Shown in pieces: positions 24,703 through 36,700 of a stretch of DNA of 64,000 bases (the stretch's first letter is position 1; every line of letters starts with the position of its first letter). The notes under the pieces were generated by a model. It was not told the origin of the DNA. It ran no database searches and saw nothing but the letters and a program-made list of their open reading frames with translations. The position numbers were made by a program, and so were the translations under genes. Source of the stretch: Cercis canadensis. Taxonomy: Eukaryota > Streptophyta > Magnoliopsida > Fabales > Fabaceae. The stretch is from positions 186,001 to 250,000 of the forward strand of contig QAOA01006795.1 in assembly GCA_003255065.1 (NCBI GenBank). The letters are read 5' to 3'.

Positions 24703-24951
24703 TAATTTTTTTTTTTTTGGGTAACCCATAAACCAAGACCTGAATTCAACTTTTGGATAAAATCAAACTTACCAAATCTGGAACGAGTCATCCACGTGTT
24801 TCAAGGGTCCCGCTGTCAAAGCATCCACAGTTGTAGCTTTGTATGAGAGAGCACTTTAAGACACTCATTTTGTAAATGAGAGGTTTCGAACACAAGATTA
24901 TCTTCTTGCAAGAAGAGTCTTGTGACCAACTGATCTACAACCCCCAATTAG
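24703..24951 (-). mobile_element. tRNA-derived SINE with 10-bp target duplication
   Basis: On the minus strand the element starts at 24951. It carries an A-box-like tagatcagttggt (24925-24937) and a B-box-like gtgttcgaaacc (24882-24893), spaced as in a tRNA-type RNA polymerase III promoter. It ends in a poly(A) tail, seen as poly(T) at 24706-24718. Direct repeats ttgaagaatt flank it at 24693-24702 and 24952-24961. The length, about 249 bp, is normal for a plant SINE. Intact boxes and a perfect duplication suggest moderate or young age. Confidence 0.85.
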
Positions 24952-25463
24952 TTGAAGAATTGCATTTTCTTGTCAATAGAACTAATGGTATTTAATAATT
25001 CATTTAATTCATATATATTTCACTAATTCCTATAATTGATTTATTTTCAATAACATAGATAAAATCACGTTAATGAAAAGAGGGGATAGAATAAAAATAA
25101 TCCAATATTGGAAAATATGTAAATGAAGTCATCTTTATAAGGAAGACAATCAAATTTAACATGTATATTATACATATAACATAATTACAAATGAAGAGCG
25201 TGCATAACCCCACTATGATTTTGAGCCTCGTCAACCTAATTAGCGCACCCCTTTTAAAGTGGTACACACTGTTCCAGTAATTATTCCTACTTCTCTTTGA
25301 CCACCAAATTCTCTATATGGCTAAAATCTAACCCCAAAAAAGAAATAAAAAAATTCAAAGCTAAAGTTTATGTTGCGCATAGCAAGGCTATTACAAAAGC
25401 AAGCCAATTTAAACAAGATTAATAAATACCCTAAGGAAAAAAGAAGGGAAAAAAAAAAAAGGT

Positions 25464-28400
25464 TCAAAGATCCAAAAGATCTTGTTTAAAAGTGGGAGGA
25501 CAAGCTTTCTCTTTCTCAAGATTTTTGCTTGGTGGGTGAGTAATGGTGGAATAAGAGGAAGAAGATTGGTACTCCGGCAACTGGCGAGGGAATTCCGAGA
25601 GCATTTGAACTACTTCTCTCATAGTTGGCCTCTCCACACTGTTTTCTTGTAAGCATAACATGGCAATGAAGAACATGTGCATTGCTTCCTCTTTGGGCAC
25701 CATTGTGATCCTTAGATCAACTATGTTCATAACCTCCTCTTTCCTACCATTTGTTGCTTTCTTGCACCATTGTACAAGATCCACACCGTCCCCAAAATCT
25801 CCGACTGGTCGTCGCCCCGTCAAAAGCTCTAGCAGAACTACTCCAAAACTATAAACATCACTCTTTTCATCCACTCTCAATGTATAAGCATATTCTACAA
25901 CCACAACAATAAAAAAAAAATTAAATCATCAATTAACAAATAACAAATCATCTGATCTAAACACACAATTATTACACATTAGTCACATAGATAATGCATA
26001 TATACAAATCCTTTCTTTCTTCTATTTTGCATGGATAATAAAATGAACACATTTATAATTTCATAATTTGCTATATACATGTTAATTATATTTTATATTT
26101 AATAATATATATATATATATAAAAGAGAGAGATGTCATGATTGATTTGGAGACAAAAAGATGTCAAGTTGGAAAGAAAAGCCAAAGAGGCTGGGAGGAGC
26201 AGTGTAGAGGATCTCTTTCCAGGTAAGCCTAAACGAGTAACACTACAAGTGCACAAGATAGTAGGCGCGTGACATTCAAACATCACGAAACTCAACGTGC
26301 TGTTATGTTAGACATCACTGTTAACTGTCAGAGGTCATAATACGTCAGATTGACCTCTGAGATTCTGACAGCAGCAAGGTGGGCCCACACAAGTTCTGAG
26401 GCTGTAACACAATTAAGGTGTGCCCACCGACAGAGAAACACCCAGTCTACTTCATTCTGTGTCTTCATGGATCGCGCTTACCCAAAAAATTCTGTTTTCA
26501 GTTATCCAAGAAATTCCATGCATCTTTGCACTAATCATGCATATGCCTATATTTTTTTTTCCCACTTTTTTTCTTTTAAAATAGTTTTTCCAACAATTTG
26601 AAGATATATAAGAGATGTGTAATATTACACTTATCAAAACATTCAGTGGGTAGGATAATATTTTAAAAGAAAATAAATTATCTTTGTTATATAATCTTAT
26701 GAATAAAAAAATATTTATATAAATATAAATATTTATATGGAAGTAAATTAAGAGATGTATGCATCAACAAGTCATGAAAATTTTCTCATTTTTCTTTTGA
26801 AAATAATAGGTACATCATACATGAGTGAAATCAGAATATAAAATGAATCTATTTAATTTATGTTTTATTTTTGAATTCGAAAGCCTCATCCATGATAATT
26901 ACTAGCCTTGTCTCCTACACAACATAAATAATTTGAGAGAATGCTTAAGTGGCTTCAAATAAGAAAATTGTTACATTTTATGAGGAAAATAATTTTTTTA
27001 ATGATAAAGTGGCTAAAAAATATAGCTAGTAAGTTCAAAATAGCTATAATAATAAGGATTGTTCAATTCATTTGATAATTCATACTAATTTTTTTTTTCC
27101 GATTATGCACTTTCNTAATTTTTTTTTTCCAATTATGCACTTTCACTATCTATTTAATTTGGTATTAAAAAATAATAAAAAATTGCAAATGGGATTAGAA
27201 ACAAACAAAGTTTAAGTAATTATGATTGAGTTTAATTAAAATATAATTAATTCTTTTTGGATCGCCATGATTAAAATGGCATGCACCAGCTTTCATGATG
27301 AGCTACCCAAACAAGTTGAGCAAAAAAAAAAAAAAAGGTTTTAATCTTATTTTTCATCTAAAGCATTTCTTTTGGACCTTTATGAATTGATTTCCCTAGC
27401 GTGAGCCTGTCCTACATTATTCGACCATGAGATTCCTAGACCAAATTATAACATCAGACAACTGCACCGTCTGATTCACAGACTTTTGACAACGAATGGT
27501 TACAATCTAATATAAAAACCATGGTGGGCACCCTTGTTTGATTGAACATGTTAGTCCAATCAAACGGCAGAGAGTATCAACATAACATAACCCCCAAAAA
27601 ATTTACCAGTGCAAGAAAAATTCACAGATCAACTAACTTAACTACCAAAGTAACTAGCAAGCAACAAGAGCAAAGAGAGGAAGAAATTAGCAGCTTACCA
27701 GGTGCAATGTAACCATATGATCCAGCAATTGTTGACATGTACTCTGAGGCGCCGCCATCTACCAAGAACTTGGCAAGCCCGAAATCTGCCACGTGTGCTT
27801 CGAAGCTCGAATTCAACAAAATGTTGTTTGATTTGACATCCCGGTGAACAATCAATGGAGAACAATCATGGTGGAGATAGCAAAGGCCTTTAGATGAATC
27901 AATTGCAATTTTGTACCTCAAATTCCAACTCAAGAATGCTCCTTTTTTCCCATGTAATGCCTCACCTAAGCTACCATTTCTCATGTACTCATAGACTAAG
28001 AGATTAGTCTCTCTGTTGGAACAGAATGCAAGTAGTCTCACTATGTTTCTATGCCTAATGTTGCCTAGTGTTTGAATTTCAGCTCTAAAGCCATGGTCAT
28101 GGCTGTTTGCGCCGAAACCCAGAAGCTTTTTCACTGCAATTTCAATACCATTAGGCATTTTTCCATGGTAGACTATCCCAGCACCTCCTCTTCCAATTAC
28201 ATTGCCATCTTTGACACATTCAAGGATGTCTGAAACTGAGAATTCCAGCTTTTGAAATGCTGTCATTTTCCATGAACCTGGGCCCTTCTTTTTGAAAGAC
28301 TTGGCCTTTAAGATAGCTGCAACAGCAAAGACTAGGGAACATATCAATAGGCCAAGGGCAAAGATTAGCTTGAAATCTGCTGAACTTTTGCCTGGTGGGG

Positions 28401-30273
28401 TGGTGATTGTGGTGATGTTACAAGGGTTGTTCAAGAGAGAACCACAAAGTTGAGGATTGCCCGCGAAAGATGAAGCGTTAAAGAAGGCGAATTGCCCGGA
28501 TTCAGGCAATTTACCAGAGAATTCATTGAAGGAGAAATCAGCAATGGTGAGGCTTTTCATGGTGCCAATTGATTTTGGGATGGTTTGGTTCAAATGGTTT
28601 CTTGATAAGTTCAAGTAATTCAGGATATGGATATTGGAAATCTCAGGTGGGATTGAACCAGAGAGGTTGTTCTGGCTCATGTCAAGGTAAGTAAGATGAA
28701 CACAATCACCAATTTCAGGTGGAATTTCCCCAGACAATGAATTCTTACTAATGTCAAGCTTTAGTATTTGATGGAGATTCCCAATGGTAGGTGGAATTGG
28801 ACCTGAGAATTGGTTTCCACTAAGCAGAAGAATCTGAATGGAAGAGAAACTGGACAGTGAATTTGGTAAAGGACCAGACAAGGCATTGTTTGACAAATTC
28901 AGCTGGCCTAAGATATCAGGCTGTGAAGAACTATTGTCATTCTCAGACAATGTTCCAGACAGGTAGTTATCCTGTAACTCTGCTAAGTTCAGCTTAGGAA
29001 GGTAAAGAAGACCATTTGGAATGCTACCATTAAGGTAATTCTGTCCTAACCTTAATCTAGTAAGACTATAACATGTTCCCAAACCTTGAGGAATGGGCCC
29101 AAAGAGGAAATTATTGAGGAGAATCAAAATCTTAAGCTGATTTGAGGAACACAAATGAGGTGGGATTATACCAGTGAGCTTATTGGAGGACATGTCAAGA
29201 AGTTGAAGCTTCCCATTTTGGCCAAGATTCTGAGGGATTTCTCCTGTGAAGTTGTTCATCCACAGCCCAAGTGTCTCTAAATTTGGCAAGTCAGCAACGT
29301 AGTCTGGTATGGAGCCGTGTAATCTGTTCAAGAAAAGATTGAAAAGCTTGAGTTGCTTGAGGTTGATGAACTCAAATGGGATTTCCCCAGTGAGTGCATT
29401 GCTGGAAAGATCAAGGTTCACCAATTTGGTTAAGTTGCCTAGTTGCTTTGGTATCCAACCAGAAAGCTGATTGATATGCAAGTAAAGAGTGTCAAGGTCC
29501 TTCAAGTTTCCCAATTCCCTTGGAATTGGACCATCCAAATCACAGCTTGAGAGATCCATGTGAACTAAATTCACCAACTTTCCAAACTCCACTGGAATCC
29601 CACCTTCAAAGGAATTATAATAGCCCATGTAAAGCTGCTTCAAGTTAGTGAGGTTGCCTAACTCACCTGGGATTTTCCCTCTAAGATCATTTCCTGCTAG
29701 AGACAGATATTCCAAGCCAACCATATTCCCATAGCTTTTTGGGATTTCTCCATAGAAAAAATTCCCACCAAGATCCAAGTATCTCAGCTTCTTCAAGCTC
29801 AAAACCCCAATAGGAAGTAACCCAGTGAAGTTATTGTTATAAGCATCCAAAACTTCTAACTCCACCATGGTGGTGTAGTTCCAATCCAAGTTGCCACTGA
29901 ACTGGTTGTTTGAGATGTTGAGGAATTGAAGTGTGCTCAAATGGGTGATTTCAATGCTGCCTGTGAAGTTGTTTCCTGCAAGGGAAAGATGGGTAAGCCT
30001 TTCAAGTCTTGAAATTGAAGGAGAAACAGAGCCATAAAGGTTCAAATCTGTTAAATCTAGGGACACAACTCGTCCATGGTGGCACTGAATTCCAACCCAT
30101 GAACAAACTGAGCTTAAATTTGAAGAATTCCAAGTGCTTAGAACTGGGTCTGGGAATTGAAATCCTTCTCTAAGTGAGACTAAGACATGGAAATCATTGA
30201 GCAAAGAGGAAGCAGAAACAGAGGCCCTCAGAAGAGAAAACAGAGTGAAAACAATGAAGGGGACCATGACCAT
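25464..30273 (-). CDS. BAM3: CLAVATA1-type LRR receptor kinase, BAM3-like
   Basis: Plasma-membrane receptor kinase of the CLV1/BAM group, which perceives CLE peptides; BAM3 acts in protophloem and root development. Two exons, 27699-30273 and 25464-25894, join within GYIAP|EYAY to give 1,001 residues. The start is the first ATG of [15 protein letters not shown]. In order: signal peptide (about 1-21), LRR cap with CSWVGIQC, about 20 plant-type LRRs (about 65-605), NPQLCG cap, transmembrane helix (about 633-655) and kinase (about 685-965). Kinase motifs are intact: glycine loop [13 protein letters not shown], Lys in [14 protein letters not shown] and DFG in VADFGLAKF. The ectodomain follows Arabidopsis BAM3 closely, for example [24 protein letters not shown] and [12 protein letters not shown]. 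The single intron, about 1.8 kb, is at the family's conserved site in the activation segment. Confidence 0.93.
26325..26371. repeat. Small inverted repeat in the BAM3-like intron
   Basis: ctgtcagaggtca is followed after 13 bases by tgacctctgagattctgacag, giving a 13-on-21 imperfect hairpin with an internal bulge. It is too short for a MITE. It could be a degenerate transposon end or chance. Confidence 0.45.
27086..27144. repeat. 29-bp direct duplication around a single N
   Basis: Bases 27086-27114 and 27116-27144 (taattt...tatgcactttc) repeat with one mismatch on either side of the ambiguous base at 27115. It lies in the BAM3-like intron, so it does not affect coding. The pattern matches the unmerged-overlap explanation for 8112 and 9585. 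Confidence 0.75.
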
Positions 30274-33200
30274 GTTGTGTTGGAATATGTTTTAAGAAGA
30301 TTGAGTTTGGAAGTATTTGATGCGAAGACGACAGGTTTTAAGCGCTTTGGCTATAATGGATTTTCCGCAAAAGGGAAGAAAAGTGATGGGAATCTGAGAA
30401 ACTTCAAGTGTGTAAGGGCTTAAGGAATCAAACATCTTCACAGAAAGAGAGTCTTGAAATACAAGGAAGAAGCTAAGCCTCTCCTTTTCTCTCTTTTCTT
30501 CTCTTTTCTTTTCTTTTCTTTTCTTTTGCTATCTTTTATTTGAGAGCAGAGAACGAGAAGAAGATGAAATGTTCTGCTAGAAATGGTTTTAGCTGTTGTT
30601 ATCTATATTTTCTCTTACTGTTTGTTTCTTTAGGCAAAGCAAGCTCAGAGGAAGAGGAAAAAGCATAAGAAAAGGAAGGAAAGAGAAGAGGTGGTTTCTG
30701 AAAATTTTTGTTTAATGGATAGGGAAAAAAAATTGAAATAAAAAAGCCGTTGGATAACAGAAATTTAAAGTTTAGATTAGGGCAACAAAAAGTAAAGTTG
30801 ATGCTCTCTTTCTCTCTTTACTCATATGACAAAATTGCCCTTTAGCTTTTTAATCAAAGAATGCCTCTTTATTGCTTTGAATGAGAGAGGTGATGGAATT
30901 GCACTTTCAATGATTTTAAAATGGCTGAATTGCCCAGACAATTCCATTAAATGACTAACATTCCAACCATCCATTCCATTCTATTATCCAATGAGTATTT
31001 GATTATGGTGAACAAAAGAAAATGAAAAGTAAGGAATGCAATCAATGGTTACTACTGTTCAAGACTGCTTCAAGGAAACAGCATAGTGGGACTTCAAAAT
31101 CTAGTATTTTAACTGCATTAGTCTTCCCAACCACCAACTTTGGGTTGGTAACTTGTTGGTAAGCTGCATTAGCAAATGTAACTAAGAGAGTTACAAGAGA
31201 CTTCAGTGTTTATAACAGCTTTTAGATGTTCTTATACAAAAGAAAATAAAACTAATAGAGATTCTTTCTTTCCCTCTTTATCACATTAATGTACTCTATA
31301 AAAATTCATGTTAAAGGAAAAACACCCACTTACTTTGGGACAGTGCACTTGAAGCAAGTTATGGTTATTATAGGGAAGAGAATCATTTTACTCTGATACA
31401 TGCAACTTGTGCTAGTGTAGTGCTTTACTGCATAAGCTATATCCAGCTCCAAATGTGCATTTCTTTTCCGGGATTTCCCACATATGACTATAGAAAAGGT
31501 AAAAGGGTATTCATATAAGGGTAGCTTTGGCATAATAATGAAACATCATATTGAAGAAATGATTTCTATGAGCAATGTGAGGTCTTTGATAATGCATATG
31601 GAGGACCCATCAAAAAGCATTTATGATATTTTTTCATAGTCATGGTTGTGTATCTATCGTCATGCCATGCTGTCAAAATCAAACGTGTAAATTTCCAATT
31701 GGTTCAGCAATAAATGAGGTTGAAGGCTATTTTTCATGACAATGTGTAATTTGATGTGCAGAGGCAGATATGCTCATCAATACTGATAGTTTCCCATCCC
31801 AAGCAAAGGAAGGGTAATGTCCTATCACAATGATTCACATTGGCGCAATTTTTTTAACTTGGTTTTTTTGCAATTTTAAATCTTGGAATGGGAAACATGT
31901 GCCTGCAACAAAGAGAGGTTGTAAGAAGTAAAAGATGATGATTATTAATGTATGATGACTATGTTGTTTTGAATGATCAATTTATAATTATGTTTCATAG
32001 ATAGGTTGCATTGCATGGAAGAAGGAACCATGTGGAAGCTTTTTTAGCATCAACTTTATTCCTTCTCCTTCCTTGCCCTACAGGCCAGGGACCAACTACC
32101 TATGAAATGGGGTATTTGAGCCTTGCTTTAATATTATAGAAGATGGAATAGTCTTAAAGAGAGGGCTGAAAAGTAAAAGCAGAGATAATCTTCTTTTGAT
32201 CTTCCACTAGTTCAAAAGAAAAGCAAAAGAAAAATCCATGACCACCTCTTTTCTCCCTTCCCTCTCCCTCCCTCCCTCTCCCACATGGAAAAGAGTGATG
32301 TTGGTCTTGTATTAACTTGAACTCATTCACAACCATCTTTCTCCTTCAAAAGAAAAATCCATGACCCCTCTTACATGGGAAAGAGTGCTCTTGTTCCAAC
32401 ATGCATCTCTCTCTCTCATGTGGGGTTTTGTAATTACTATTAGATTTTGTGTTTTGGCTCCAAACATATACTAACTATTGATGATCTAATGGCAATAAGG
32501 TATTGCTGAAGTAAGGTTGCTCTTTTGAGGTGTCTCTATCAGTGTTAGTGATGGGCAGGGCCTGCTCTTTTGAACCGTCACTGTCTTGTAGCCTGGCTCT
32601 CTCCTGGGGCAAACGACCCTTATGTGGTCACTTATTATTAGGCTTCAGCTTACTGATACACATTGGTGGTGAGTTTCATCCCTAGCTAAAATCCAACAAG
32701 AAGAAACAATAATCAATCTTCCATGACCCTTTATAATTTGCAACTTGACACTGCTTTGTAATTTATTACAATATCAGAGAACACAAGGATAATTAATAGA
32801 CCAAAGTGATTGGTAATCCTAAGATCTCCAAATGAAAAGATTAGACAACGTGTCACATATGTTTTGTGGCATGCATGACTCATAATCTTACTTTAGTTTT
32901 GATTAAATGTTTTGGATTATATGTGAATGGCAGTATTAATCAGCTGTACGTGTTCAATTAATGCCATTTCTTAAGAATCAATGAACTGTTTTTGGCCAAA
33001 ACTTAAAAAAAAAAAGGACTTAAACGTTATTTGATTATGCATGAATTAAACTTGTTTTGTGCCACAGAAAAACTGTTGTAAAGAATTATAAACAACAAGT
33101 ATATCAGAGATTACAAAAGAAAAGAAAAAGATATCATAAACCAAAGCAAAAATAGGAAGAACAAACTTTCCATCACAGCATAAGCTGTATCTCCCAAAAG

Positions 33201-34050
33201 GAGAGAATTAGGTTCTCTCTCTTTCTGAAAGAGTCAGAGCAGAAGCTGCTAGGAATGTCAATGGTTCTGCCAAATATGCTTCCTCGGCATGGCATCATTT
33301 ATCTGTAAGGAAAAGAATCCTCAGAATCTCTCACTATTAACAAGCATTAAAAATATTTAACCATTTTTCAATTGACTTAGCTAAGTCATCAATAATATTC
33401 TTGATTCATTAGCCAAAACTCATGTTATCACAGTAGCATAGTCACATGCAATCTCCAAATATAATGCTCATGCACAGAAAATGTGACTAGAAAACAAGAA
33501 AGAAAAGGAAGTGGTAGTGCATGTCCTTGTGTCTGCGAGCGTCATGCAAAGAATGGTTACAGTACAAAGATTTTGCCTTGCGTAAGAAGGGGATAAGATT
33601 CATGTACGATATTGGTCTGCCAATGTTTTGAAATAGTACTGTGCAATTCAATTATGCCAAAGTTTCCAAATCGGAAATCATACATCATACACATTTTAAA
33701 GTCACACATGGCTATTGCATTACGCGTAGATAACACCCACCAATCATTGGCAAAGAAAGTGCTTCTTGTCATGTCATTAAAGCCCATAGGTTACATTATT
33801 CACAAGAGAAGAGGCAATCACTTCTCACTTCTCACTTCTCACTTCTCACTTCTCACTTCTCACATGCAATGTATGCTTTTACAATTTGGTTTATTCCTTG
33901 GCTTGGCATATTAGAATATTTTCCATTTTCATTTAAGAAAAGAGGGAGGGAAATCAAATAAAGACATAAATTCCCTCCTAAAACCATAATAAGAATATGA
34001 CTTCAAATTCATGACACATGTAATATCTTAGATAGTTTGATTGTTTTAGG
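30274..34050. other. BAM3-like promoter and gene-free region
   Basis: 30.27-30.6 kb is the expected leader and promoter of the BAM3-like gene, with a (ctttt)n tract at 30490-30527. The rest contains no recognised protein. A partial local duplication (aaagaaaaatccatgacc) occurs at about 32224 and 32349. A minus-strand acceptor-like site precedes a short open segment near 33300, reading DAMPRKHIWQNH before a stop; it has no recognised relatives. Confidence 0.4.
33821..33862. repeat. (CTTCTCA)6 minisatellite
   Basis: Six perfect copies of a 7-bp unit. It lies in the gene-poor stretch with no coding context. Perfect identity suggests recent expansion. Confidence 0.95.
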
Positions 34051-34149
34051 ATGTGATTGGTTGGATCCGTGAAAAAATAGGAAAATAAGAAATAATATTT
34101 TTTAAAATTTTTACTCTTAATTTGGTACTTGGTTAAGAAAATAAAAAAT

Positions 34150-34285
34150 TAAAGAGTAAAACCCCTTTTTAGTTCCTGAATTATTAAGTGATTGACAAGT
34201 TAGTCCTCCAAAAATGTTCGCTGACAATTTCGTCCTTGAATTATGGTTCCGTACGACAAATTAGTCCTCGAATTATATTCGCTGN
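34150..34285. repeat. Fragment of a diverged dispersed repeat ending at an N
   Basis: Contains repeated words of the type ttagtcctc...gaattat...ttcgctga, in about two diverged units. These resemble the terminal sequences of common non-autonomous plant DNA transposons. The fragment stops at the ambiguous base 34285, so part of the element may be missing from this assembly. Confidence 0.4.
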
Positions 34286-34537
34286 AAATAAAAAATTAAA
34301 ATAAACTGTATTTTATTTTACCACCCCTCTTTTTTTAACACTAAGTGTAAAATGATTTGCACATCTCAAACTTCATCTTGTTTACTTTTGTCTATCTCGT
34401 TTCAATGAAATTTGAATATGAAACATTCAAATTATAATACTCTGTGCAAGCATATCCCCTAGATAACATCTTTAGCAAGATTAAAAAATATAAATAATAA
34501 TATCTAAAGATGTTGATGTTATGAGCAGGGAAACCTA

Positions 34538-34663
34538 GGGCTTAATGGCTGGTTTTGGCTAATGTACAAAGACATTCAATGTCTAGTCAGAAAGATATCA
34601 GGGCTTAATGGCTGATTTTGGCTAATGAACAAAGACATTCAATGTCTAGTCAGAAAGATATCA
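34538..34663. repeat. 63-bp tandem duplication
   Basis: Two head-to-tail copies, 34538-34600 and 34601-34663, beginning gggcttaatggctg. They differ at two positions (g/a in the ggttttgg word and t/a in aatgtaca). There is no N between them, so this one looks like a real tandem duplication. Confidence 0.95.
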
Positions 34664-34705
34664 GCACTAATGAGTTATGCATATTCACATATATATATCC
34701 TCTAA

Positions 34706-34727
34706 AACACACACACACACACACACA
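34706..34727. repeat. (AC)n microsatellite
   Basis: About ten CA units next to a short (AT) run, in non-coding sequence. Confidence 0.85.
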
Positions 34728-36229
34728 TATAATAAATTATAATGAACAAAAAGGAAAAGGAAAAGGAAAAGAAAAGAATATCAGCCAGCAGTTAATTACA
34801 TATCTATGACATGGAAATTCCATGCTTTGTTTCGTCATGAATAGGTAATGATTTGTCTTAAGCATTAACTGATTGAATTTTGACTAAGCAGAAAAGGTAG
34901 ATCTCTATTGAGATACAGTGGGATCAATGTAAACCCTTTTCCGGTTTCTTCTTATTCTTTGTTTGATACTCTTGGCCTCATTAACATAACTTACAGATAG
35001 GATTAGAAATCATTAAATTAAAATATTGGATTAAAGAGTGATTGGATCATCAACCATTAAAGATATATGAGATTCTTTGATTCTTGCATAATAGGCCAAG
35101 CTTTAAGATTTAGTGATCTTTTGACAAAGTATAATTAATTAGAGTCTCTTTTACTAAATAATCCAATACTAGATGGCTAGCTCCAAACTAATATATACTA
35201 AGAGAAACCTAAAAAAGAGAAAAGCAAAGAACTATAAAGGGTGTTACATGATGATCAAACCACTGTAAGCAAATAGAGAGTAGCAGACAGTATAATTGCA
35301 ATGATATAAGAGAAATCAATGTTGGGATGGTAGGATCATAATTGTCTTTTGACTATAAATTCATGAAAGCCAAGCATGAGATTGATGGGAAAGACAAGGG
35401 TGTAAGGAGTTCACGCCTGCATTCTTTGAAAAACTTTGGCAATTGCCCTAAAGTCCTTTCCTTAAAAGATGGCTGGCTTGTGTTTACTTAAAGGACAAAG
35501 GAAGCATCTTTGGAAGGTGGCATTTGGTCCTCATTCTTATGCACCTGTTAGTAAAAGGGAAAAAAGATAAATTAATGAAAACTAAAGAGTAAAAGGGAAA
35601 AAGGAAAAAAGAAAATGTTGTTAACACTTGTAAATAAAGCAATCAACAAACTGGCACCACATCTTGTTTGAAGTTAATTACAGGAAAATGGCAGACCCCA
35701 TCTCACCTTCTATTACTTAAAAAAATCACATTCTTGAGGATCATTAATACAAGTGGGATTATGCTACTTGAAAATAAATTTTTTTACCATTCTTGGTAGT
35801 TAATTATTTACTTAATTAGGACTTGATTCACTTTCATCAAATAAGATTACAAAAAAGAAAAAAGATTATTTTTCCTCTTAAGCTCAAGTACATAAATTTT
35901 ATAGGAGTGCTTTCACAATCAAAGAAGTCTACCTTGATTAAAGAGGGCACAAACTACTGAACAAAAGGGTACTTGGACTGAGAAACATGAAGGCACACAT
36001 CCCAAGTATAATAGCAGTGACTAGTAGTTCTCATTAAAATCATCCAGTAAATTACTCATCCCTTTACCATTTCCTTCTTTGAATTATTTATATTTTACAG
36101 TACTGTACTACTGTATGTTATGAACCAGCAGTTCGCAGTTCTGGCTCTTGTGAACAGGTAAAACAGAGAAGGGTCAAGATCAGCTCAACTAGTGTGAGAT
36201 TTTTTTCTCCTCCACGAGGTTGTAAATTA
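34728..36229. other. Gene-free stretch
   Basis: No open frame, element end or RNA gene recognised. A weak imperfect hairpin (tttggcaattgccctaaagtcc paired loosely with ggacaaaggaagcatctttgg) near 35430-35530 does not match a microRNA precursor I know. Confidence 0.4.
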
Positions 36230-36700
36230 TATATATATATATTGTAAAACCATTATAGAGATGACGGTTTAATTCTTTGAATAATGCAGTTTTGAGAAAT
36301 AATTTTATCAATATCACTGTTTTCAAACTAATTTTATGAGTACCATTGTTTTGAATTTTTGTCTGTTGATGTACAGTAGCCATGAATCCCACCTATTACG
36401 CAAAATGATGGCACCACTAGTGAAGTTACGACATATCAAATGACGTCATTTAAATAGTTACGCAATTTTTATTTTGCATTAAATATGGGATTTCTAGCCT
36501 CTCTTCTTCTATTGTGCAACAATATAAAAAATAAAATAAAAAATTTAAAACTATAATACTCATGGAATTAGTTTGTACTCATAGAATTAGTTTGAAATCA
36601 GTGGTATTGATGGAATTATTTCCCAAAACTGTATTGTTCAAGGAATTTGATCCAGAGATGACTTTTCTTTATAGAAATTTACTATATAGTCATTCAAGAT
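36230..36700. mobile_element. MITE with about 100-bp inverted arms
   Basis: The left arm (about 36255-36345, ending tttcaaactaattttatgag) is mirrored by the right arm (about 36573-36665, starting ctcatagaattagtttgaaa), with scattered mismatches. Between the arms is a short non-coding spacer. Outer ends are blurred by (AT)n on the left, and no target duplication could be read. Divergence between the arms indicates an older copy. Family not assigned. Confidence 0.65.

Noticed and set aside
32555-32630. Segment gcctggctctctcctggggc resembling microRNA160
   Set aside because: Several mismatches to the mature sequence and no complementary star arm within about 150 bases.
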